From Hungateiclostridiaceae bacterium UBA3922 (lineage in GTDB: Bacteria > Bacillota > Clostridia > Acetivibrionales > DTU013): 18,185 nucleotides of DNA. The notes under the pieces are model-generated. The model was not told the origin of the DNA. It ran no database searches and saw only the letters and a list, made by a program, of their open reading frames with translations. A program made the position numbers and the translations under genes. Below are positions 7,677-13,717 of this stretch, piece after piece. The stretch covers positions 1,071 through 19,255 of the forward strand of contig DGEQ01000117.1 of assembly GCA_002386045.1 (NCBI GenBank), in the 5' to 3' direction. Position 1 is the first letter of the stretch. Each line of letters opens with the position of its first letter.

Positions 7677-8135
7677 ATGCTGACGAATCTGGATATCAGG
7701 AGAATAATACCGCACAGGTACCCGTTTCTGCTGGTGGACAGGATCATCGAGCTTGAGCCGGGGAAGAGGGCTGTAGGGATCAAGAACGTGACGGCAAACG
7801 AACCGTTTTTCCAAGGCCATTTCCCGGATTACCCGATCATGCCTGGAGTCCTGATAGTGGAAGCGCTCGCGCAGACGGCAGGGATCGCGGCGAATGCCGA
7901 AGCCGCACAGACAGACGGGCAGAACGGTGAAGCGAAGCTTGGGGTGTTCGCCGGCATCGATGGTATGAAGTTCAAAAAGCAGGTCATGCCAGGAGATGTG
8001 CTCCGCCTCGAAGCCGAGATACTTTCCTCGAAGATGGGGATAGTAAAGGCGAAGGTCAGGGCGGCCGTGGATGACAAAACGGCAGCTGAGGGTGAGATCC
8101 GCTTTGCAATGACGACAGTAAAGAAACAAGCCTAA
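7677..8135 (+). CDS. fabZ: 3-hydroxyacyl-[acyl-carrier-protein] dehydratase FabZ
   Basis: This 152-residue protein has the usual FabZ length and a hot-dog fold sequence. It opens with IRRIIPHRYPFLLVDRI and contains FFQGHFPDYPIMPGVLIVEALAQ, with catalytic His 48 and Glu 62. FKKQVMPGDVL follows. FabZ dehydrates beta-hydroxyacyl-ACP in type II fatty-acid synthesis. The start ATG lies 9 bases after the stop of the HD-domain gene, and its GAGGTG site overlaps that stop. It ends only 6 bases from the stop of the convergent murC. No other fab gene is visible in the window. Confidence 0.96.
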   Translation: MLTNLDIRRIIPHRYPFLLVDRIIELEPGKRAVGIKNVTANEPFFQGHFPDYPIMPGVLIVEALAQTAGIAANAEAAQTDGQNGEAKLGVFAGIDGMKFKKQVMPGDVLRLEAEILSSKMGIVKAKVRAAVDDKTAAEGEIRFAMTTVKKQA

Positions 8136-8141
8136 TGAGCC

Positions 8142-9551
8142 TTAGCTCACTGCGAGCTTTTTCCTGGCCTCGAGGAACATGTCCCCAACCTTGTATACAT
8201 CCCCGGCACCCATGGTGATGACCAGGTCCCCGGATTTCACGTTCTTGTCGAGAAGTTCCACTATGCTTTCGAAATCCTTGATATAGACCGCGGTCTTCCC
8301 GGAAAGGGCGATCTTTTCAGCAAGCATCGATGAGTTCACTTCACCGGTGTCTGTCTCACGCGCCGCGTAAATGTCAGTCAGTATGACGAAATCTGCATTG
8401 TCGAATGACTTGCTGAAATCGTCCATCAGGCTTTTCGTCCTGGAATATGTATGGGGCTGGAACACACACCATATGCGCGAATGGTTGTACCCGGCCGCGG
8501 CTTTCAATGAGGCTGTGATCTCCGACGGGTGGTGGGCATAGTCGTCCACGACCGTGACGCCGTCGCTTACTCCTTTTATTTCAAACCTCCTGCATGTGCC
8601 GGTGAATTTCAATAATGCCTTTGCGGCCGATGAAATGCTGCATCCGGCCAGGTCGCACGCGGCGATCGCCGCCAGCGAATTGCTGACATTGTGGAGCCCC
8701 GGCACCTTCAGCTTTATTTCCGCAACGGGTTCGCCCAGGCGGAGCAGCGTATACGATGCACATCCCATGTCGTCGAACTCTATGCCTGATGCGCTCCATG
8801 TATAGCGATCATCCTTCATGCCGAATGTCGTGATGTCGCATGAGATGCCGCCGAGCGCTTCCACGGCCGTTTCGTCATCACCGTTCAGGACGATATGACC
8901 GTTTTGGGGGACATGTTCGGAAAAACTGCGGAATGCGTGCTTGACATCGTCTATATCCCTGAAACAATCCACATGGTCATAGTCTATGTTGAGGATGACG
9001 GCCACGCGGGGGTAAAACTTGAGGAAACTGCCGGCATATTCGCAGGCTTCGGTGACGAAGATCCCGCTTGAGCCTATCCTCGTGCTTCCGCCGATCGCTG
9101 GAAGCATGCCGCCGATATGGACCGTCGGGTCCAGGCCTTCTTCAAGCATTATCATCGATATCATCGATGTGGTCGTGGTTTTCCCGTGGGTCCCTGAAAC
9201 TGCAAAACTCATGGGATAATGGTCCATGATCTCGCCCAGCAGCGTAGCCCTGTCGATGCACGGGATACCCGCCCCGGACGCGGCAACGAGTTCTATATTG
9301 TCCGGCCTGACTGCCGCGGTATACACCAGCAGGTCTGCTCCGGCAACATTTTCGGCGAAATGGCCTACGGTCACCCTGATCCCTGATTTCTCCAGCTTTT
9401 GCAGTACCGGGGACGGCCTTTCGTCCGATCCCGTAACTATGTATCCGTTATATGCAAGTATTTCGGCGAGTCCGCTCATGCTGATGCCGCCGATCCCTGT
9501 CATGTGGACTTTCTTTATATTGCCGGAACCTAAAAGTCCGCTGCTTTTCAA
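8142..9551 (-). CDS. murC: UDP-N-acetylmuramate--L-alanine ligase MurC
   Basis: I start this gene at the TTG at 9551, giving 469 residues, the usual MurC length. AGGGAG at 9560-9565 lies 8 bases upstream; a longer open frame to 9635 would add an unrelated hydrophobic leader lacking a good binding site. The N-terminal nucleotide loop is HMTGIGGISMSGLAE (about residues 16-30), and the ATP loop is GTHGKTTTTS (about 120-129). DDYAHHPSEI in the later part and VFQPHTYSRT are Mur-ligase and MurC hallmarks. The enzyme adds L-Ala to UDP-MurNAc in the cytoplasm. The gene is monocistronic, divergent from purR and convergent with fabZ; murC beside purR is a known clostridial arrangement. Confidence 0.96.
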   Translation of the reverse strand: MKSSGLLGSGNIKKVHMTGIGGISMSGLAEILAYNGYIVTGSDERPSPVLQKLEKSGIRVTVGHFAENVAGADLLVYTAAVRPDNIELVAASGAGIPCIDRATLLGEIMDHYPMSFAVSGTHGKTTTTSMISMIMLEEGLDPTVHIGGMLPAIGGSTRIGSSGIFVTEACEYAGSFLKFYPRVAVILNIDYDHVDCFRDIDDVKHAFRSFSEHVPQNGHIVLNGDDETAVEALGGISCDITTFGMKDDRYTWSASGIEFDDMGCASYTLLRLGEPVAEIKLKVPGLHNVSNSLAAIAACDLAGCSISSAAKALLKFTGTCRRFEIKGVSDGVTVVDDYAHHPSEITASLKAAAGYNHSRIWCVFQPHTYSRTKSLMDDFSKSFDNADFVILTDIYAARETDTGEVNSSMLAEKIALSGKTAVYIKDFESIVELLDKNVKSGDLVITMGAGDVYKVGDMFLEARKKLAVS

Positions 9552-9559
9552 GCCAAACA

Positions 9560-9565
9560 CTCCCT
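9560..9565 (-). promoter_or_regulatory. Ribosome binding site deciding the TTG start of murC
   Basis: AGGGAG on the minus strand lies 8 bases before the TTG at 9551. The codons further upstream in the same frame have no comparable site and would encode a leader not expected for a cytoplasmic ligase. Confidence 0.75.
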
Positions 9566-9588
9566 GAATACGTAATATGGCTAAGTAA

Positions 9589-9617
9589 ATCATACAACAA
9601 ATGCCCGCAAAAGTAAA
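9589..9617 (-). promoter_or_regulatory. Putative sigma-A promoter of murC
   Basis: The minus strand has TTTACT (9617-9612) and TATGAT (9594-9589), 17 bases apart, each a partial match to the -35 and -10 consensus. It would give a leader of about 30 bases before the TTG start. Confidence 0.5.
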
Positions 9618-9707
9618 ATGGATATCCAGGCACATATTATTTTATTCATTTCCCCGTTTTTTTATATCAGCGGTGCAATGATGCCGTACCGGACCTGCAT
9701 AAAACTG

Positions 9708-9716
9708 TGATATAAT
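9708..9716 (+). promoter_or_regulatory. Extended -10 promoter of purR
   Basis: TGATATAAT (9708-9716) is a perfect TGn extended -10. No good -35 is seen 16-18 bases upstream. The start codon of purR lies about 47 bases downstream. I saw no obvious inverted PurBox (CGAA-type) near it, so autoregulation is not supported by eye. Confidence 0.55.
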
Positions 9717-9763
9717 GTACTAAACTGTAAAAGACGCGGGTTTGGCTGAAAGAGAGTGGTAGT

Positions 9764-10594
9764 ATGGACAGGCTGCACAGGAATGAAAGGATATCGGTCC
9801 TGCAGAGGATACTGTGCGAATCGCCCGGCAGGATCTTCACACTCGGCTATTTCACGGAAATGTTCAACTGTGCGAAATCCTCGGTAAGCGAGGATATCGA
9901 TATTATACGCAGTTCGCTTGAAAAGACCGGGGCCGGTACCATCGAGACGATACCGGGCGCATCGGGCGGTGTGCGATATGTGCCGCGAATGTCGCGGGAT
10001 GTGGTGCTGAAGCTGGCCGAACGGCTCAGCGCGGAACTGTCCGGGAAGGAAAGGATACTTCCGGGGGGCTACCTGTATATGCTTGACGCCATATATGACC
10101 CTGGGACGGTTTCCGAGGTGGGCAGGGTTTTCGCCGGGTATTTCCACGACAGGCCTGTCGACTATGTCATCACTGTCGAGACGAAAGGCATACCCCTTGC
10201 ATTCATGACGGCAGCATACCTCAGCAAACCCCTTGTGATAGCGCGTCGCAACATCGAGGCTACAGACGGGGCTTCCGTGAACATAAACTATGTTTCAGGG
10301 TCGTCGGAAAGGATACAGACAATGGTCCTTCCGATGCGTTCACTGAAGCGCGGTTCATGGCTGCTCTTCATCGACGACTTCATGAAGGGCGGCGGGACGG
10401 CGAAAGGCATCCTGGAACTGGCGAGGGAATTCGACTGCCGGGTCGCTGGGGCAGGAGTGCTCATAGAGACATACATGCCGGACAGGGATCTTCCGGTCGA
10501 CTGCTTCTCACTGCTGACCCTTTACGGTGTCGACGGGGCGGCAGGCATGACCGACATAAAGCCCAGTCCACGCCTGCTGGCCGAAGGAAGGTAA
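9764..10594 (+). CDS. purR: Purine operon repressor PurR (PRPP-binding)
   Basis: This 276-residue protein matches Gram-positive PurR along its length. Residues 1-74 form the winged-helix DNA-binding part, with CAKSSVSEDIDIIR and PGASGGVRYVP closely like the Bacillus protein. Residues from about 80 form a type I phosphoribosyltransferase-like domain with ERILPGGY, ATKGIPLA-like VETKGIPLAF, and INYVSGSSERIQTM. The PRPP loop is FIDDFMKGGGT (202-212). PurR binds DNA upstream of purine genes and releases it when PRPP is high. The ribosome binding site before this ATG is weak (GAGAGTGG). The next gene is spoVG; the yabJ gene found between them in Bacillus subtilis is absent. prs, which makes the effector PRPP, lies three genes downstream. 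Confidence 0.96.
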   Translation: MDRLHRNERISVLQRILCESPGRIFTLGYFTEMFNCAKSSVSEDIDIIRSSLEKTGAGTIETIPGASGGVRYVPRMSRDVVLKLAERLSAELSGKERILPGGYLYMLDAIYDPGTVSEVGRVFAGYFHDRPVDYVITVETKGIPLAFMTAAYLSKPLVIARRNIEATDGASVNINYVSGSSERIQTMVLPMRSLKRGSWLLFIDDFMKGGGTAKGILELAREFDCRVAGAGVLIETYMPDRDLPVDCFSLLTLYGVDGAAGMTDIKPSPRLLAEGR

Positions 10595-10677
10595 AAGCGG
10601 GGGTTTCGGACATATATCGCTGTGCGACGACAGACCGGTATCATTATTGCCAAAAATAACAAATAGCGGGCAAATAA

Positions 10678-10706
10678 GAAGGAAAATATCATTTTGTATA
10701 GAATAT
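10678..10706 (+). promoter_or_regulatory. Sigma-H-type promoter of spoVG
   Basis: GAAGGAAAA (10678-10686) fits the sigma-H -35 consensus RnAGGAwWW. ATAGAATAT (10698-10706) fits the -10 consensus RnnGAATww, with an 11-base spacer. AGGA and GAAT are 17 bases apart, as I recall for the Bacillus subtilis spoVG promoter. The stretch is strongly AT-rich, as that promoter region is. Confidence 0.82.
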
Positions 10707-10743
10707 ATATGTTACACATTATTTTGGGAAGGTGGTAACATAA

Positions 10744-11100
10744 ATGGAAATCACGGATGTCCGCATCAGGAAAATCGACGTTGAGGGCAAAATGAAGGCG
10801 GTCGTATCGGTAACTTTTGATAACGAGTTCGTGGTACACGATATCAAAGTTATAGAGAGCCAGAACGGGATGTTCATTGCCATGCCCAGCAGAAAGACCC
10901 CCGACGGGGAATTCAAGGATATCGCACATCCTATCAATGCTGCCACACGAGAAAAGATCCAGAAGGCTATCCTGGATAAATATATTGCCACAACGACAGC
11001 AGAGGAGGCGACGGCTTCTTCCGAAGGACAGCAGGAGCCGCAGGACGAGCCGGCTGAAATGACTGAATCATCTGAATCGACTGGATCATCTGCGGAATGA
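10744..11100 (+). CDS. spoVG: Septation/regulatory RNA-binding protein SpoVG
   Basis: This 118-residue protein starts MEITDVRIRKID and continues with VTFDNEFVVHDIKVIE, MPSRKTPDGEFKDIAHPI and a short helix ending at about residue 83, all diagnostic of SpoVG. The final 35 residues are an acidic Glu/Ser/Thr-rich tail, longer than the minimal family core. SpoVG affects asymmetric septation in sporulating bacilli and, in other Firmicutes, binds nucleic acid to control surface and virulence genes. The start has a strong AAGGTGG site. A sigma-H-type promoter lies directly upstream and an intrinsic terminator directly downstream, so the gene can act as its own transcription unit. Confidence 0.97.
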   Translation: MEITDVRIRKIDVEGKMKAVVSVTFDNEFVVHDIKVIESQNGMFIAMPSRKTPDGEFKDIAHPINAATREKIQKAILDKYIATTTAEEATASSEGQQEPQDEPAEMTESSESTGSSAE

Positions 11101-11113
11101 TCCGGACGAAAAA

Positions 11114-11148
11114 GGGCACTTTGAGAGAAGTGTCTTTTTTTATTTTTT
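11114..11148 (+). terminator. Intrinsic terminator after spoVG
   Basis: GGGCACTT (11114-11121) pairs with AAGTGTCT (11128-11135), two pairs being G-T wobbles, around a 6-base loop. It runs into TTTTTTTATTTTTT. The A-run before the stem could extend pairing with the T-run. It begins 14 bases after the spoVG stop codon. Confidence 0.9.
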
Positions 11149-11161
11149 GCAGCCGCAAAAG

Positions 11162-11190
11162 TTGAAATACGGTATTAAAAGTGTGATAAT
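11162..11190 (+). promoter_or_regulatory. Sigma-A promoter of glmU
   Basis: TTGAAA (11162-11167), a 17-base spacer, and GATAAT (11185-11190) preceded by TGT form a strong promoter with an extended -10. It lies right after the spoVG terminator and about 28 bases before the glmU start. Confidence 0.78.
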
Positions 11191-11217
11191 ATATGCTGGT
11201 TGAAAGGAACGGCATCC

Positions 11218-11964
11218 ATGGAGAATGTCACTGCGCTTATCCTCGCGGCAGGCGAGGGAAAAAGGATGAAATCGGACAAGGCGAAAGTGCTGCACCAGGT
11301 CTGCGGGAAGCCCATGATCGAATGGGTGTATGAGGCTGCCCGCGATGCGGGTGTCGGAAAATGTGTCATCATCGTGGGCCATAAAGCGGAACAGGTGATG
11401 GGATACATGGGAGACCGGGCCGAGTACGTGATGCAGGAACAGCGTCTCGGGACGGGACATGCCGTGTTGCAGGCCAGGGACTATATGCAGGACGGGGGAT
11501 ATATACTCATCCTTTACGGGGATGTGCCCCTTGTAACTTCCCGTACGATAAAAAATGCGATGAAATGTCTCCTTGACGGGGATCTTGATGCCGTGGTGAT
11601 CTCTGCGGAGGTCGGGGACCCCACGGGTTATGGACGTATCGTCAGGAATCCTGACGGCAGTTTCAGGAAAATCGTCGAACACAGGGACGCAGATGAGGAC
11701 GAAAGGGAAATCAGGGAAATAAACTCGGGGATGTACATCTTCAAGGCAAGGGAACTGGCCGGCGCATTGCAGTACCTGAAGAACGACAATGACCAGGGCG
11801 AGTATTACCTGACGGATACCCTGGAGATAATGCTTTCCAGGGGCCGCAGGGTCGGGGTGTACAAAGTGCATGACAGCAGCGAAGTCCTCGGGGCAAATGA
11901 CCGGGTACAGCTCGAAGCGCTGGAGTCCATACTGGGCAGCAGGCTCCGGGAGTGCGCCAGATAA
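11218..11964 (+). CDS. glmU: GlmU-type UDP-GlcNAc pyrophosphorylase, uridylyltransferase domain only
   Basis: I start at the ATG at 11218, 9 bases after AAGGA, giving 248 residues; a TTG at 11200 is a poorer choice. The sequence matches the N-terminal half of GlmU: LILAAGEGKRMKS, KVLHQVCGKPMIEWV, EQRLGTGHAV, LYGDVPLV (metal Asp), GYGRIVR, EINSGMYIF and EVLGANDRVQL, where the conserved Asn falls. This domain makes UDP-GlcNAc from UTP and GlcNAc-1-phosphate. Full GlmU is about 450-460 residues, with a C-terminal left-handed beta-helix acetyltransferase. Here the protein stops about 12 residues after GANDRVQL, and the 136 bases before prs show no beta-helix remnant in any frame. The GTRM motif reads GKRM. 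Acetylation of GlcN-1-phosphate must come from elsewhere, or GlcNAc-1-phosphate be made another way. The locus position supports the glmU identity. Confidence 0.85.
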   Translation: MENVTALILAAGEGKRMKSDKAKVLHQVCGKPMIEWVYEAARDAGVGKCVIIVGHKAEQVMGYMGDRAEYVMQEQRLGTGHAVLQARDYMQDGGYILILYGDVPLVTSRTIKNAMKCLLDGDLDAVVISAEVGDPTGYGRIVRNPDGSFRKIVEHRDADEDEREIREINSGMYIFKARELAGALQYLKNDNDQGEYYLTDTLEIMLSRGRRVGVYKVHDSSEVLGANDRVQLEALESILGSRLRECAR

Positions 11965-12046
11965 AGTCGATATGGAAAACGTGTCACCTTCGCCCGGCTG
12001 GCAGGAAAGTGGTCAGCTTAGGTGGAGGTTGTTGTCGTCTGCGGAG

Positions 12047-12077
12047 TTGACGCATGTTGTACATTTGATCATAGAAC
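12047..12077 (+). promoter_or_regulatory. Weak candidate promoter of prs
   Basis: TTGACG (12047-12052) is a near-perfect -35, but the best -10, TAGAAC (12072-12077), matches 4 of 6 at a long 19-base spacing. It lies in the 136-base gap between glmU and prs, which otherwise shows nothing. Confidence 0.3.
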
Positions 12078-12086
12078 TACTTGGAT

Positions 12087-12093
12087 AAAGGAG
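12087..12093 (+). promoter_or_regulatory. Ribosome binding site deciding the prs start
   Basis: AAAGGAG lies 7 bases before the ATG at 12101 but only 1 base before the in-frame ATG at 12095. The second ATG is therefore the better start. Confidence 0.75.
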
Positions 12094-12100
12094 CATGGAT

Positions 12101-13063
12101 ATGAACGTTCACGGCAAGGATATCAAGATCTTCGCAGGGAACTCCAACCTGCCGCTGGCAAGGGAAATCGCCGAAAGGATAGGTCTGCCGCTGGGTCAGG
12201 CGACAGTCGGTAAATTCAGCGACGGAGAAACCTGCGTAAATATAGGCGAGGTCGTCAGGGGCTCCGATGTTTTCGTCATACAGTCCACATGCGCCCCGGT
12301 AAACGACAACCTGGTCGAGCTGCTCATAATGATCGACGCGCTGAAAAGGGCGTCGGCCGGCAGGATCACGGCGGTGATGCCGTATTTCGGCTATGCCCGC
12401 CAGGACAGGAAAGCAAAAGCCAGGGACCCGATATCTGCCAAGCTTGTTGCAAACCTGATCACTGTCGCAGGGGCAGACAGGATACTGACGATGGACCTGC
12501 ATACGCCGCAGCTCCAGGGATTCTTCGACATACCGGTGGACCACCTGCTTGGCGTCCCGGTACTGGCGAAATATTTCCAGGAAAAGTTCCCCGAACATGA
12601 GGACATGGTGGCGGTGTCCCCTGATGTGGGCAGTGTCAGCCGTGCGAGAAAATTTGCCGAGTGGCTCGACATCCCCATCGCCATTATCGACAAGAGAAGA
12701 CCGAAGGCAAATGTAAGCGAAGTGATGAACGTCATCGGCGATATCAGGAACAAGAGGGTCGTCCTCATAGACGACCTTATCGATACGGCAGGTACTGTTG
12801 TGAACGCATCGGAGGCGCTGATGGAAATGGGCGCCAAAGAGGTGTTCGCGTGCTGTACACATGGAGTGCTTTCCGGACCGGCATTCGAAAGGGTGGAAAG
12901 TTCGCCGATAAAGGAACTGGTAATGCTCAATACGATCCCGCTTCCCGAAAACAAGCCGACGGACAAGATCACGTCCCTGTCGATAGCTCCTTTGTTTGCC
13001 GAGGCAATAGAAAGGATCTACGGAGATGTTTCCATCAGTACGCTCTTTACTCAGAAGGAATGA
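12101..13063 (+). CDS. prs: Ribose-phosphate pyrophosphokinase (PRPP synthetase)
   Basis: This 320-residue protein has class I PRPP synthetase features throughout. They are KIFAGNSNLPLA at the start, KFSDGET, the ATP-binding stretch YFGYARQDRK (RQDRK at about 100-104), DLHTPQLQGFF (about 132-142), the catalytic-loop KRR (about 198-200), and the PRPP-binding loop DDLIDTAGT (about 224-232). It ends with the usual SLFTQ-like STLFTQKE. The enzyme makes PRPP from ATP and ribose 5-phosphate for nucleotide, His and Trp synthesis. PRPP is also the ligand of the PurR encoded three genes upstream. The only plausible start of pth lies inside its last 38 bases. No ctc (ribosomal protein L25-type) gene follows, unlike Bacillus subtilis. 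Confidence 0.97.
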   Translation: MNVHGKDIKIFAGNSNLPLAREIAERIGLPLGQATVGKFSDGETCVNIGEVVRGSDVFVIQSTCAPVNDNLVELLIMIDALKRASAGRITAVMPYFGYARQDRKAKARDPISAKLVANLITVAGADRILTMDLHTPQLQGFFDIPVDHLLGVPVLAKYFQEKFPEHEDMVAVSPDVGSVSRARKFAEWLDIPIAIIDKRRPKANVSEVMNVIGDIRNKRVVLIDDLIDTAGTVVNASEALMEMGAKEVFACCTHGVLSGPAFERVESSPIKELVMLNTIPLPENKPTDKITSLSIAPLFAEAIERIYGDVSISTLFTQKE

Positions 13064-13712
13064 ACCGGCCGGGGGAGCGGAGCCGGGAAACCTGACCGTC
13101 ATCGTCGGTCTTGGGAACCCGGGCAGGAAGTATGAGAACACCAGGCATAACGCAGGATTTATGGCTGTCGACCTGCTTGCGGATAAGTACGGTATAAAGG
13201 TGAACCGTCTAAGGCACAAAGCGCTTACAGGTGACGGCATGATAGAAGGGAAAAGGGTCCTCCTGGCAAAACCGCAGACTTTCATGAACCTGAGCGGAGA
13301 GAGTGTGCGGGACATTGTTGAATATTACAGGGTGCCGATGGAAAACCTGGTAGTTATATATGATGATGCGGATCTGCCGGCAGGAGCGCTCCGGATACGT
13401 CCCAAAGGCAGTTCAGGCACTCATAACGGCATGAGATCGATAATATACCACCTGCAGTCCGACGCTTTCCCGAGGATCAGGATCGGCATCGGGAAGGCAC
13501 CCGAGGGATGGGATCTTGCCGACTATGTCCTTGGCGAATTCGGCAGCGAAGAAGCGGACACGGTCGGAGACTGCATCAGGAGGGCGGCAGAGGCTGCAGC
13601 CGTGATAGTCGCTGAAGGCATAGAAAAAGCTATGAGCAGGTTCAACGGGAATGGAGACAAGCCCGGGACGGAGAAATCTGACGGAGGCAGAACGACCCAG
13701 GCGGGATCATAA
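13026..13712 (+). CDS. pth: Peptidyl-tRNA hydrolase
   Basis: The Pth fold is clear from VIVGLGNPGRKYENTRHNAGF onward. Taking the ATG at 13026, the catalytic His is 41, with N31 (GNPG), N88 (FMNLSG), D113 (YDDADLPAG) and N134 (THNGMRS). Pth frees tRNA from peptidyl-tRNA released during translation. The start is uncertain: no ATG, GTG or TTG occurs in frame between 13026, which is inside prs, and the conserved domain. With the ATG at 13026, AAGGA lies about 9 bases upstream and the protein gains about 22 residues before the usual N-terminus. A CTG at 13092 would give the usual N-terminus but has poor spacing from GGGGGAG. The C-terminal 20 or so residues form a charged Gly-rich tail. It is probably co-transcribed with prs and mfd. 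Confidence 0.93.
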   Translation: MFPSVRSLLRRNEPAGGAEPGNLTVIVGLGNPGRKYENTRHNAGFMAVDLLADKYGIKVNRLRHKALTGDGMIEGKRVLLAKPQTFMNLSGESVRDIVEYYRVPMENLVVIYDDADLPAGALRIRPKGSSGTHNGMRSIIYHLQSDAFPRIRIGIGKAPEGWDLADYVLGEFGSEEADTVGDCIRRAAEAAAVIVAEGIEKAMSRFNGNGDKPGTEKSDGGRTTQAGS

Positions 13713-13717
13713 ACCTT

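Noticed and set aside
8136..8162. Small hairpins (TGAGC-CTTA-GCTCA; AGCTC-ACTGC-GAGCT then TTTTT) at the fabZ-murC convergence
   Set aside because: The stems are only 5 bp, mutually exclusive, and overlap the end of murC. This is too weak to call a terminator without expression data.
9552..9635. Upstream extension of murC by 28 codons with a hydrophobic leader
   Set aside because: It would place a membrane-like leader on a cytoplasmic ligase and lacks a good binding site. The TTG at 9551 with AGGGAG fits the family length.
10595..10677. Possible purR terminator hairpins in the gap before spoVG
   Set aside because: Only 4-5 bp stems with long loops and no T-run are present. Nothing there supports termination.
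12077..13315. A 412-codon open frame on the minus strand opposite prs and pth
   Set aside because: It lies wholly antisense to two strongly conserved genes and shows no recognisable motif. It is explained by the codon bias of the real genes.
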